A stretch of 8,935 bases of DNA from an uncultured Lentisphaeria bacterium (GTDB lineage Bacteria > Verrucomicrobiota > Lentisphaeria > Victivallales > Victivallaceae), in the NCBI GenBank assembly GCA_949298665.1, contig CASFXO010000160.1:1-8935 (forward strand). The letters run 5' to 3'. Below the pieces are notes generated by a model. The model had not been told where the DNA came from and did not search any database. It saw nothing but the letters and a program-made list of their open reading frames with translations. Positions 1 through 6,475 of the stretch are shown here, piece by piece. Position 1 is the stretch's first letter; the number at the start of each line of letters is the position of its first letter. Made by a program: the position numbers and the translations under genes.

Positions 1-357
1 CCTGCCGCGCGGAGCGGGAGACTTTTTCTTCACCATGAAAATACCCGCTACCGGATCAAATTCCCCTTCCGGAAACTCCGCCGCGAGTTTCTCGCCGCGG
101 GCCTGGTCCAGCCGGGTCGCCAGCGCGGCACCGCTGCGGCCGACCATCTCGCGGACAATCGCCGTCAGTTCCTCCGCCCGTTTCCCGGCGCCGTAGATGA
201 ATTCCGGCAGACCGCAGCGCCTGTTCCGGGCGTGATCGACCCGGGCGCAGCCGATGTCGGCCACGCCTCCGGCGGCCTGCGCCGCCATCCCCAGCGCGGT
301 GGCGAAATCCAGTTCGCCGGACCGCACCCGGGCAATCAATTCCTCCGCGGTATTCAT
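1..357 (-). CDS. larB: LarB, nickel-pincer cofactor biosynthesis protein (5' part, runs off left edge)
   Basis: The first 119 codons of a minus-strand gene are present; the C-terminal part lies beyond base 1. LarB carboxylates the pyridinium ring of nicotinic acid adenine dinucleotide and hydrolyses the phosphoanhydride, the first step toward the nickel-pincer nucleotide used by lactate racemase (LarA) and related enzymes; it is cytoplasmic. The visible part has the family's N-terminal helical region, which opens MNTAEELIARVRSGELDF. It is followed by the conserved block at about residues 36-59 (GCARVDHARNRRCGLPE, then FIYGAGK) and by ALATR near 78-82. The PurE/AIR-carboxylase-like catalytic domain should follow residue 119 and is not visible. 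The ATG at 355-357 is supported by GGAG six bases upstream (minus strand). The gene is divergent from gmhB. larC or larE may follow to the left, but that is outside the window. Family assignment is by recognised motif. Confidence 0.87.
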   Translation of the reverse strand, partial: MNTAEELIARVRSGELDFATALGMAAQAAGGVADIGCARVDHARNRRCGLPEFIYGAGKRAEELTAIVREMVGRSGAALATRLDQARGEKLAAEFPEGEFDPVAGIFMVKKKSPAPRGR

Positions 358-367
358 GGTTTTCTCC

Positions 368-408
368 AATCAGACAATAAAATTTCCTTTTAAATATAAT
401 GTCTGATT
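368..408. promoter_or_regulatory. Inverted repeat around the larB -10/start point (candidate operator)
   Basis: AATCAGACA at 368-376 and its exact reverse complement TGTCTGATT at 400-408 form 9-bp arms with an AT-rich 23-bp spacer. One arm lies between the larB -35 and -10, the other in the early leader, so a dimeric regulator binding both would cover the -10 and start point. It could instead form an RNA hairpin only if transcription began upstream of both arms. No cognate regulator is visible. Confidence 0.4.
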
Positions 409-421
409 CTGGCAACTTCAA
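393..421 (-). promoter_or_regulatory. Predicted sigma70-type promoter of larB
   Basis: On the minus strand, TTGAAG (416-421) is followed by exactly 17 bases and TATATT (393-398). This predicts a start near 386 and a leader of about 30 bases before the larB ATG. The -35 shares bases 409-421 with the oppositely directed gmhB promoter. Confidence 0.6.
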
Positions 422-437
422 GTTGTAATTATATATT
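409..437 (+). promoter_or_regulatory. Predicted sigma70-type promoter of gmhB
   Basis: CTGGCA (409-414) is followed by 17 bases and TATATT (432-437). The -35 matches consensus at 4 of 6 positions and the -10 at 5 of 6. The predicted start is near 444, about 65 bases before the gmhB ATG. It lies back-to-back with, and overlaps, the larB promoter, so RNA polymerase occupancy at one may exclude the other. Confidence 0.45.
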
Positions 438-450
438 AATGACTGTATCC

Positions 451-480
451 GGCCCCCCGGACGGCAGTGTTTTCGGGGCC
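451..480 (+). other. GC-rich stem in the gmhB leader
   Basis: GGCCCC (451-456) and GGGGCC (475-480) can pair as a 6-bp stem around an 18-base loop, between the predicted gmhB start point and its ribosome binding site. There is no U tract after it, so it is not a clear terminator. A role in leader stability or attenuation is only a possibility. Confidence 0.25.
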
Positions 481-508
481 ATCAATCACAATCCGTGGAG
501 CGTATTCT

Positions 509-1048
509 ATGCGGGGAGCCGCTTTTCTCGACCGGGACGGCGTCGTCAATGACGAAGTCCATTATCTGCACGAACCGGAAAAAACCGTCCTTCTGCCCGG
601 CGTCGCCGCCGCCATCAACGAAATCCATCGCCACGGCTGGCTGGTCATCATCGTCACCAATCAGGCCGGCGTCGCCAAAGGATATTACGGCGAATCGGAC
701 GTTCACGCCGTTCACCGGCGGCTCCGGGAACTCCTGGCCGCGGAGGGAGCGGCGGTGGACGCCTTTTACTTCTGCCCCCATCACCCGGATCACACCGGTC
801 CCTGTCGCTGCCGGAAACCGGCCCCCGGCATGCTGCTGCGTGCCATGGCGGATTACGCCATCGACCCGGCGCAATCCTTCATGGTCGGCGACCGGCTCAG
901 CGACATCGCCGCCGGGTGCGCCGCGGGATGCCGGGAATCCTATCTGGTCACCACCGGATACGGCGCGCAGACCGTGGCGGAAGAAGACGTGTCCGGCATC
1001 CGGGTGGTACCGGATCTGGCGGCGGCGGTCCGGGATTTCTTCGGATGA
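509..1048 (+). CDS. gmhB: D-glycero-D-manno-heptose-1,7-bisphosphate 7-phosphatase (GmhB), HAD superfamily
   Basis: This 179-residue protein, of usual family length, removes the C7 phosphate from heptose 1,7-bisphosphate in cytoplasmic ADP-heptose synthesis for the LPS core. HAD motif I is DRDG at residues 8-11 (nucleophile D8, acid/base D10). Motif II is TNQ at 50-52. The late motifs are K103 (in RCRKPAPG) and GDRLSD at 127-132. The zinc-binding loop typical of GmhB is complete: C89-x-H91 with C99-x-C101. The ATG at 509 was chosen because the protein then begins directly before motif I (MRGAAFLDRDG) and GGAG lies at 497-500, eight bases upstream. An in-frame ATG at 467 would add 14 residues with no family counterpart. 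The gene has its own upstream promoter and is followed by a 124-bp gap holding the ROK promoter. No other heptose-pathway gene is nearby. A related HAD-IIIA phosphatase (histidinol-phosphatase) is possible, but the intact zinc loop favours GmhB. Confidence 0.85.
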   Translation: MRGAAFLDRDGVVNDEVHYLHEPEKTVLLPGVAAAINEIHRHGWLVIIVTNQAGVAKGYYGESDVHAVHRRLRELLAAEGAAVDAFYFCPHHPDHTGPCRCRKPAPGMLLRAMADYAIDPAQSFMVGDRLSDIAAGCAAGCRESYLVTTGYGAQTVAEEDVSGIRVVPDLAAAVRDFFG

Positions 1049-1115
1049 ACACCGCGGCGGTGGAATACGCCGTCCCTCCCGGCGCCCGTCAAGCGAAAAC
1101 CCCCGCCGAAAACGG

Positions 1116-1144
1116 TTGCAATCCTGTCGAACGCGGGTTATTGT
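1116..1144 (+). promoter_or_regulatory. Predicted sigma70-type promoter of the ROK-phosphatase operon
   Basis: TTGCAA (1116-1121), 17 bases, then TATTGT (1139-1144), with a predicted start near 1151, about 22 bases before the ROK ATG. It is the best sigma70 match in the 124-bp gap after gmhB. Its -10 overlaps the palindrome at 1140-1157. Confidence 0.55.
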
Positions 1145-1157
1145 ACCCGGGAACAAT
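1140..1157. promoter_or_regulatory. 18-bp palindrome over the ROK start point (candidate ROK operator)
   Basis: ATTGTACCCGGGAACAAT is self-complementary at 8 of 9 base pairs; only the A-A pair flanking the CCCGGG core fails. It overlaps most of the -10 and the predicted start point, the usual place for a repressor site, so autoregulation by the ROK protein encoded 16 bases downstream is the simplest reading. A second, overlapping repeat (CGGGT 1134-1138, ACCCG 1145-1149) brackets the -10. Confidence 0.55.
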
Positions 1158-1172
1158 TCGGGAGACCAGAAC

Positions 1173-2432
1173 ATGACCGCGTTCCGTCAGAAAACCATCG
1201 GCAATCCGGAAACGCTCCGCCGGCTCAACCGCCAGAGCATTCTGGCCTTACTGCGCAGCGCCGGGCCGATGTCGCGCACCGAGGTCAGCCGCCGCACCCG
1301 GCTGGGCTGGGGCAGCGTAACCAAATACGCCAACGAACTGATCGCGGAAGGCTATATCACCGAACGGGCCGATCCCGCCGCCGGTTCCGACCGCGGACGC
1401 CCCCCGGGGCTGCTCGAAATGAACAACGACCGCCATCGGCTGATCGGGGTGGAACTCAACGACCACATCACCCGCATGGTCATCTGCGATTTCTCCGGCA
1501 ACCCGCTGGCACTGCACAGCTATCCGACCAACGCGGACGCCCCCGCCGAGGCGATCAACCGCAAACTGATCCGGGAACTGCGCGCTTTCATCAACCGGCA
1601 TCTGGAAGGGCGGAACCTCTTCGCCATCGGCGCCAGTGTCGCCGGCGGCCTGGACTGGGAAGAGGGCATCGTCACCGTATGCGCCAACATCCCGCATTAC
1701 CAACAGGTGCCGCTGGGACCGATTCTGCAGCGGGAATTCGGCTGCCGGGTGCATATGGCGGTCACCATGCGCACGGTGACGTTCGGCGAACAGGTCATCG
1801 GACACGCCGGGGATACCGGAGACTTTCTGGTCGTCTATCTGGGATACGGCATCGGCAGCAGCATCGTCATTGATCACCGGACCTATCCTTATCAGACCCG
1901 GGGATGCGACTGCGGACATTACATCGTGGAGCCGGGCGGCACCCCCTGCGTCTGCGGCATGCGCGGCTGCCTGGAGGCAGAAGCGGGCATTCATGCGCTG
2001 CTGGCGCAGCTGCCCGACAACGACTTCGCGGCGTTTGTACGGAATGCGCGCAAGGGGGATCCGGAAACGCTCCGGGTACTGAACCGGGCCATCCGGCATA
2101 TTGCCGAAACCACTGCTGTTTTCATTCAGTTTCACCGCCCGGAACTACTGATTCTGCACGGCGAACTGACCGAGCTGGGCCCGCTGCTGCTGACTCCGCT
2201 GCGGGAGCTCATCGCCGCCCGGCTGCCGGACCGGCTGTTCCGCCCGGAGAAATTGATCATCAGCGAATTCCAGCAGATCGCCACCCCGGTCGGCGCGGCC
2301 GATCTGATCTGGCGGCGGGAACTGGGGGAAGAGCCGGACTGTTTCGTCTCCTCCCGTCCCGTCCACCGGTTTCACGCCAAACCGCTCCCGGATACGGGAC
2401 GGAACCGCATTGCCGCAAAGGAGGCCTCATGA
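1173..2432 (+). CDS. ROK-family transcriptional regulator (NagC/Mlc type), sugar-sensing, kinase-dead
   Basis: This 419-residue cytoplasmic DNA-binding protein has an N-terminal winged helix-turn-helix (about 15-65; LNRQSILALL, then MSRTEVSRRTRLG and SVTKYANELIAEGYI). A ROK sensor domain runs from about residue 89. The structural zinc site is complete: H249 in GHYIVEP, then C259-x-C261-G-x2-G-C266-L-E. Number and spacing match those I recall for E. coli Mlc. Kinase activity is unlikely. The usual GIDLGGT phosphate loop reads IGVELNDHIT (91-100), and the catalytic region normally like NDxNAAALGE reads VTMRTVTFGE (197-206), so the catalytic Asp is absent. Such proteins repress sugar-catabolic genes and release DNA on binding a sugar, sugar phosphate or partner protein; the ligand cannot be read here. 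The ATG at 1173 has GGAG at 1161-1164, eight bases upstream. The frame is open back to 495, but that stretch is gmhB in another frame. The stop overlaps the next start by 4 bp. An extra CDC precedes the zinc histidine. Confidence 0.88.
   Translation: MTAFRQKTIGNPETLRRLNRQSILALLRSAGPMSRTEVSRRTRLGWGSVTKYANELIAEGYITERADPAAGSDRGRPPGLLEMNNDRHRLIGVELNDHITRMVICDFSGNPLALHSYPTNADAPAEAINRKLIRELRAFINRHLEGRNLFAIGASVAGGLDWEEGIVTVCANIPHYQQVPLGPILQREFGCRVHMAVTMRTVTFGEQVIGHAGDTGDFLVVYLGYGIGSSIVIDHRTYPYQTRGCDCGHYIVEPGGTPCVCGMRGCLEAEAGIHALLAQLPDNDFAAFVRNARKGDPETLRVLNRAIRHIAETTAVFIQFHRPELLILHGELTELGPLLLTPLRELIAARLPDRLFRPEKLIISEFQQIATPVGAADLIWRRELGEEPDCFVSSRPVHRFHAKPLPDTGRNRIAAKEAS
2417..2432 (+). promoter_or_regulatory. 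Strong Shine-Dalgarno and ATGA stop/start overlap
   Basis: AAAGGAGG (2417-2424) lies four bases before ATG 2429-2431, and that ATG shares bases with the ROK stop TGA (2430-2432). This fixes the phosphatase start and implies translational coupling, so the two proteins are probably made together. Confidence 0.85.
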
Positions 2433-3631
2433 ACGAGTTTCCGCAAAGTGACGGGAAGCGCCGGCGTCTCTTCGTCGACATCGGCTTTGAACAATGCAAC
2501 TGCCACGGCGAGAAAATCTGCGGCGACTGCATCAAAATGAAGCGCATCGCCGGCGGCGACCGATTCGTCGCGGTCCTCGCCGACGGTCTGGGACATGGAG
2601 TCAAGGCCAACATCATGGCCTCCATGACCGCGGTCATGGCGCTGCGCTTCATCGAGGAGGACCGCGACGTGCTGCACTCGGCGGAAGTCATCATGGATAC
2701 GCTGCCGGTCTGCCGGGAACGCGGCATCAGTTACGCGGCCTTCTCCATCGCCGACATCCGCCCGGACGGGGAAAGCCGAATCATCGAAATGGGCAATCCC
2801 CCCGTGCTGCTGCTCCGCGACGGCAAACCCGTCAAGCTCAATTACCAGGCCGTCGCCGCTCCCCGCCATGCCGGAAACGTCATGCGTCTCTACACCTTTC
2901 ATCCGCGCCCCGGAGACCGCGTCATCTGCTGTTCCGACGGCGTGACGCAGGCCGGAATGGGAACCGACGCCTACCCGATGGGCTGGGGCAACCGCAACTT
3001 CGCCGAATATCTGGAGGAACTCGTGTCACGCCGCCCGGACATCGCCTCCCGGGAACTCGCGGAATTCACGGTCCGGGAAGCGGTGGCCAAGGAACCGGAA
3101 CACCGGGCCCTCGACGACATCAGCTGCTGCTGCGCCTACTTCCGCTATCCACGCCGGATGCTGCTTTTCACCGGACCGCCGTTTCACCGGGACCGCGACG
3201 CCGAATGCGCGAAATTGCTGAAGGAATTCGAAGGCGTCAAGGTGATCTGCGGCGGCACGACCGCGGCCATCATCGGCCGGGAGTGGGGCGTCAAGTCGGA
3301 AACCGACCTCGCCACCGTCGGCGGCGACCTGCCGCCGGTGGCGCGCATGCCGGGCGTGGATCTGGTGACCGAAGGCATCTTCACACTGACCCGCACCATG
3401 CGTTATCTGGAACGCAACGAACTGGCGCTGCACGACGACGCGGCTTCCCGCCTCGGCAAACTCCTGCTCAGCTGCGACCGGATCGAGTTCCTCGTGGGCA
3501 CGCGGATCAACGAGGCGCATCAGGATCCCAATCTGCCGGTGGAGCTGGAGCTGCGCCGCACGATCGTTCGCCGGCTTTCGGAACTGCTGCGGAATCGCTA
3601 CCTGCGCGAAGTGGACGTCCGGTTCATCTGA
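2429..3631 (+). CDS. SpoIIE/PP2C-type serine/threonine phosphatase with hydrogenase-cluster-type C-terminal domain
   Basis: This 400-residue soluble protein has no signal peptide or membrane segment. Residues 1-240 form a SpoIIE-like PP2C domain, a Mn/Mg-dependent protein-serine phosphatase. Metal-ligand motifs are intact: D52-G-L-G-H-G, SD170GV and D229-D230-I. Residues 241-400 form an extension that opens RRMLLFTGPPFHRDRD, then has VICGGTTAAIIGREWG and PGVDLVTEGIFTLT. I recall this arrangement (also CGD near 31-33, DGLGxGVKAN, NPPV) from phosphatases encoded beside [FeFe]-hydrogenase genes in clostridia and other anaerobes; no hydrogenase gene is in this window. SpoIIE-type phosphatases classically act on anti-sigma-factor antagonists; the substrate here is unknown. 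Cysteines are unusually dense: C23, C25, C31 and C34, then three in a row at 233-235 next to the catalytic aspartates. It is translationally coupled to the ROK regulator, suggesting one signalling unit. It converges on the next gene with 20 bp between stops and no clear terminator. Confidence 0.8.
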   Translation: MNEFPQSDGKRRRLFVDIGFEQCNCHGEKICGDCIKMKRIAGGDRFVAVLADGLGHGVKANIMASMTAVMALRFIEEDRDVLHSAEVIMDTLPVCRERGISYAAFSIADIRPDGESRIIEMGNPPVLLLRDGKPVKLNYQAVAAPRHAGNVMRLYTFHPRPGDRVICCSDGVTQAGMGTDAYPMGWGNRNFAEYLEELVSRRPDIASRELAEFTVREAVAKEPEHRALDDISCCCAYFRYPRRMLLFTGPPFHRDRDAECAKLLKEFEGVKVICGGTTAAIIGREWGVKSETDLATVGGDLPPVARMPGVDLVTEGIFTLTRTMRYLERNELALHDDAASRLGKLLLSCDRIEFLVGTRINEAHQDPNLPVELELRRTIVRRLSELLRNRYLREVDVRFI

Positions 3632-3651
3632 CGTCCCCCGCGAAGGGTGGA

Positions 3652-6327
3652 TCAGTGATCTCCGGACGGCGTTACCCGTTTCAGCACCTGCATGGTTCCG
3701 GGCGGAACCGCGTTGGCTTTGCCCCGACCGTGTTCCGGCATCGGAGCCCGCACGGCGGGGCAGTCGGTGATGCCTCCCAGCGGAACGGACACCGGCGCAT
3801 CGAGATTCCCTTCCACGCGGAACAGCAGCCAGTTGCCGTCGGTCTTCACCGCGGACAGTTTCCGGCCGCCGCCCAGATCAAGGCCCTCCAGCTTTTTCAC
3901 GCTGTCCGGGTCGATCACCTGATCGAACACCACTTTGCCCCGACCGTCCGGCGCCAGTTCTCCCGAAACCGCCCGCGGCGCCGAATAATAGACCGCGTGC
4001 CGCACGGAAAATTCATAGAAAGTCGGAAACTGAAACCCCGTTTCCCGGCATTTCCGTTCGAATTCCGCCACCCACTCCGGAGAACGGCGGAACGGCAGCG
4101 TCGAGGCGAAATCCCCCTGCACCGCCAGCTGCAGCTCGGGATACACCTCCCGGATCGACCGGATATAGGGACGGTATCCGTCCAGATAGGCGGGCGTCTG
4201 CTTCTCCGGCATCCAGTCCGGCCAGTGCGACTGAAGAAAATGGAAATCCGGTTGCAGCTCGGCCACCATCCGGGCCCCGTCCTGCGCCTCGAATTCCCGC
4301 ATCTCCGCCCGCACGGAATCATCGCCGGCAAGCGCGACGGTCCAGGTCCCGAAAAGCACTTCCGGATGCTTCCGGCGCAGTCCGCCGTCCCCGTCCCAGA
4401 TCTCCCGGTGAAAATCCACCACCGATTTCACCCGGTATTCCACATAGTCCAGGTAAAGCTCCCGGTTGGTCCGGTAATAGTCCGGAGAATCCGGATCGGT
4501 GAAGTTCGGAAAACGGTCATGTCCGGTCGTCTGCTGAAAATGCCGGACGAAACCGGGACTGATGTCCCCGAACCACGGTTCGGCGCCGTCCGCCAGTTTG
4601 CCGGCCCGCGTGCCGTAATAGCTTTCATAGAATACGAATCCGGTGAAGGCATGCCGGTCGTACAAGGCACCCAGAAATTTTTTCCACCACTCCCGGTATC
4701 CGGGATGCACGTAGGAGAAATACCGGTTCGGGCGCTTCACCGTAAACTCCATGCGCCACTCCCGGGATTCCGGACCGAACAGCGAATCCGGCATGAACGT
4801 CCCGGGGCCGAAAAAACTCCCCCACACCTGCAACCCCTCCCGGAGCGCGGCTTCCACCAGTCCCGCGGGCTGAATGTCGCGCTCCTTGATGATGAGGAAC
4901 GCACCGTCGTATCCGTTCACCTTCAACTCGGAAACCAGACTCTCCGCCGAACGGTTCCGATTGTAGGGAAATCCCAGCGACACCTGAATCGGCCGTCGCG
5001 GCAGTCCGCTCCGGAATTCCCGGGGCGGCGTCCAGCCGTCCTTGAGCCGGTCGAGAGAACGGTTCAGAAGCCGCATCGACCGGATGACATGCAGTCCCGC
5101 CTTCCACGACCAGCCGCCGAGATAATAGCGTTTTCCGCTGCGCGGGTCCACTCCGCCGTACCAGACGCCGCGGGGCCCGGGCAGAAGCTCATAAGTCCGG
5201 CGCGCCACCTTTTCGAACAGCCGGTAATACTCCGTTTCCCCCGTTACATCGTACAGGCGCAGCAGCATGTTCATCTGTTCCGCCTGAATCCACCAGCGTA
5301 CCACATCCACCGGTTCCGCCGCCCCTTCGCCCGGACCGAAGATCGCCGCCGTGCCGTCCGGCAGAATGCCATACCGGATGATGCTGCCGGAAACCTTTTT
5401 CAGCCAGGGAAGCATGGTTTTCGGGGAGATTCTCAGCATCTCCGCCGCCTCCAGCAGATACCACACCAGTTCGGCGTTGTGTCCGTACAGGACCTGCCGG
5501 GTCGGCGATCCGGCAACCTTGACCGGCGTCCAGTCGGCTTCCGTCGTCATATAGACGTTTCCCCCCGGATACAGAATACGGTCCGACGTTAAAATGCCGA
5601 ACAGCTCGGACAGTCGTTCCCGGACCTTCCCGGTCGGCTCAACGCGCAGCAGCCGGGACAGCGCCAGCGCGGCGTGCATGTTGCTGCCGATGCTTTTCCG
5701 GAGTGTGTCCGGCGCGGCGGCGGAGCGTTCCGGTCGTTCAAAATACCCGCCGTGCGCCGGATCGTGGAACAACCGGTCGAACTTTGCAAACGTATCCCGC
5801 GCCAGATCCAGTGCCCGGTGATCGCTGATTTCTTCGGCCACTTCACTCAGGATGTAGATGGCGTAAATCTGGCTGATCGCCCGCACCTCCGAATTGTAAG
5901 GCGTTCCGCCCCCGCTCACCGACGTGATGAACAAACCGGTCTTCGGATCGCGGTATTTCTCCAGAAACGCGAACCCGTGGTCGTACTGGCGCCGGAGCCG
6001 TGTCCGTTCCGCCGGTTCCGCCGTCCGCGGAATCGCCACGGCGTGGGCATACAGAATGCGCAACTGCACCAGCAGCGGTTTCCCGGCCTCGGAAGCCGTC
6101 GGCGAAGAAGGTTCAGGGGCAATGCGCTTTCCCCCTGCATCGAACCAGGCGTGGAAACCGCCCGCGGCGTCGATCACCTCCGGCGCCGTCCAGAACTTCA
6201 AAGTGGCGTTCAGCGTATTTTCGAAAACGCGCCGGGCCGAAGGCACGGAAAAATCCGTCGGCGGTTCCGCCGCCAACGCCCATGCCGACAACAGGCAGCA
6301 GCCCCCGAATAAGATCCGCAGCATCAT
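3652..6327 (-). CDS. Secreted fusion: AGE/cellobiose-2-epimerase-like barrel + glycosidase-like TIM barrel + C-terminal beta domain
   Basis: The protein has 891 residues. A Sec signal peptide (1-19 or 1-20) ends SAWALA before AEPP, so it is exported to the periplasm or beyond. Residues about 25-430 resemble the (alpha/alpha)6 barrel of N-acylglucosamine 2-epimerase/cellobiose 2-epimerase: QLR90ILYAHA, GGYFERPE, N216-M-H218, YGH283NAE286LVWYLLEAAEML, WWIQAEQMN (345-353), and W406-S-W408-K409 with H413 and R416. These correspond to the family's conserved Arg, paired catalytic histidines and Glu, so epimerase or isomerase activity on a free sugar or oligosaccharide is plausible. Residues about 446-785 look like a glycosidase-type TIM barrel (strands PIQVSLGF, YDGAFLII, VWGSFFG, GFVFYE, TFYEFS). 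E568 and E772 at strand ends are candidate catalytic acids, but I cannot name a family. Residues 786-891 are beta-rich and Ig-like (VVFDQVIDPDSV). The ATG at 6327 follows GGGGA by five bases; ATG 6324 is equally usable. AGE enzymes are normally cytoplasmic and single-domain. Confidence 0.72.
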   Translation of the reverse strand: MMLRILFGGCCLLSAWALAAEPPTDFSVPSARRVFENTLNATLKFWTAPEVIDAAGGFHAWFDAGGKRIAPEPSSPTASEAGKPLLVQLRILYAHAVAIPRTAEPAERTRLRRQYDHGFAFLEKYRDPKTGLFITSVSGGGTPYNSEVRAISQIYAIYILSEVAEEISDHRALDLARDTFAKFDRLFHDPAHGGYFERPERSAAAPDTLRKSIGSNMHAALALSRLLRVEPTGKVRERLSELFGILTSDRILYPGGNVYMTTEADWTPVKVAGSPTRQVLYGHNAELVWYLLEAAEMLRISPKTMLPWLKKVSGSIIRYGILPDGTAAIFGPGEGAAEPVDVVRWWIQAEQMNMLLRLYDVTGETEYYRLFEKVARRTYELLPGPRGVWYGGVDPRSGKRYYLGGWSWKAGLHVIRSMRLLNRSLDRLKDGWTPPREFRSGLPRRPIQVSLGFPYNRNRSAESLVSELKVNGYDGAFLIIKERDIQPAGLVEAALREGLQVWGSFFGPGTFMPDSLFGPESREWRMEFTVKRPNRYFSYVHPGYREWWKKFLGALYDRHAFTGFVFYESYYGTRAGKLADGAEPWFGDISPGFVRHFQQTTGHDRFPNFTDPDSPDYYRTNRELYLDYVEYRVKSVVDFHREIWDGDGGLRRKHPEVLFGTWTVALAGDDSVRAEMREFEAQDGARMVAELQPDFHFLQSHWPDWMPEKQTPAYLDGYRPYIRSIREVYPELQLAVQGDFASTLPFRRSPEWVAEFERKCRETGFQFPTFYEFSVRHAVYYSAPRAVSGELAPDGRGKVVFDQVIDPDSVKKLEGLDLGGGRKLSAVKTDGNWLLFRVEGNLDAPVSVPLGGITDCPAVRAPMPEHGRGKANAVPPGTMQVLKRVTPSGDH

Positions 6328-6475
6328 ACTCTTCCCCTTTCATGACGGATGTCCTCATCCGCGGTGAACGTTTCAACCTGATTTCGATAACGCAAGATAA
6401 ACCGGCAGTCGGCAACATTCAAACAGTCGACCGTTAAAAAACACGGTCGGCCTTCCCGGTTGTGCGACTGCGGCG
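6328..6475. other. Intergenic region between the pseudopilin and the secreted fusion gene
   Basis: The 148 bp hold one clear hairpin (6428-6449) just after the pseudopilin stop. An imperfect palindrome GGTGAACGTTTCAACC (6362-6377) lies about 35 bases before the fusion-gene start. No good sigma70 pair is visible on the minus strand; the best, TTGCCG-N17-CGTTAT, is poor. The fusion gene could be read by transcription from the pseudopilin promoter or from a non-canonical promoter. Confidence 0.35.
6428..6449 (-). terminator. Hairpin after the pseudopilin gene (weak terminator candidate)
   Basis: CGACCGT (6428-6434) and ACGGTCG (6443-6449) form a perfect 7-bp stem with an 8-base loop. In the minus-strand RNA the U run is in the loop, not after the stem, so it is not a standard intrinsic terminator. 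It could be an RNA-processing or stability element between two co-transcribed genes. Confidence 0.35.

Noticed and set aside
56..421. Minus-strand open frame upstream of and overlapping larB.
   Set aside because: It is out of frame with the LarB motifs and reads as Gly/Arg-rich low-complexity sequence. LarB in the adjacent frame has the full family signature.
495..1172. N-terminal extension of the ROK frame back to an ATG at 495.
   Set aside because: This stretch is gmhB in another frame. The ATG at 1173 has a ribosome site and a promoter, and starts right before the winged helix.
3650..3660. GATCAGTGATC palindrome at the convergent gene junction as a bidirectional terminator.
   Set aside because: Five-bp arms with a single central base cannot form a stable hairpin, and there is no U tract on either strand.
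2494..5592. A 1032-codon open frame on the plus strand.
   Set aside because: It overlaps the phosphatase and the minus-strand fusion gene, both of which carry clear family motifs. Its own translation is Arg/Pro/His-rich with no recognisable domain, as expected for a shadow frame in GC-rich DNA.
6362..6377. GGTGAACGTTTCAACC as a third operator for the LacI-type regulator.
   Set aside because: It is palindromic only if one base is bulged, and it shares little with the two ATCAACA...TGTTGAT-type sites. It is noted as a weak element only.
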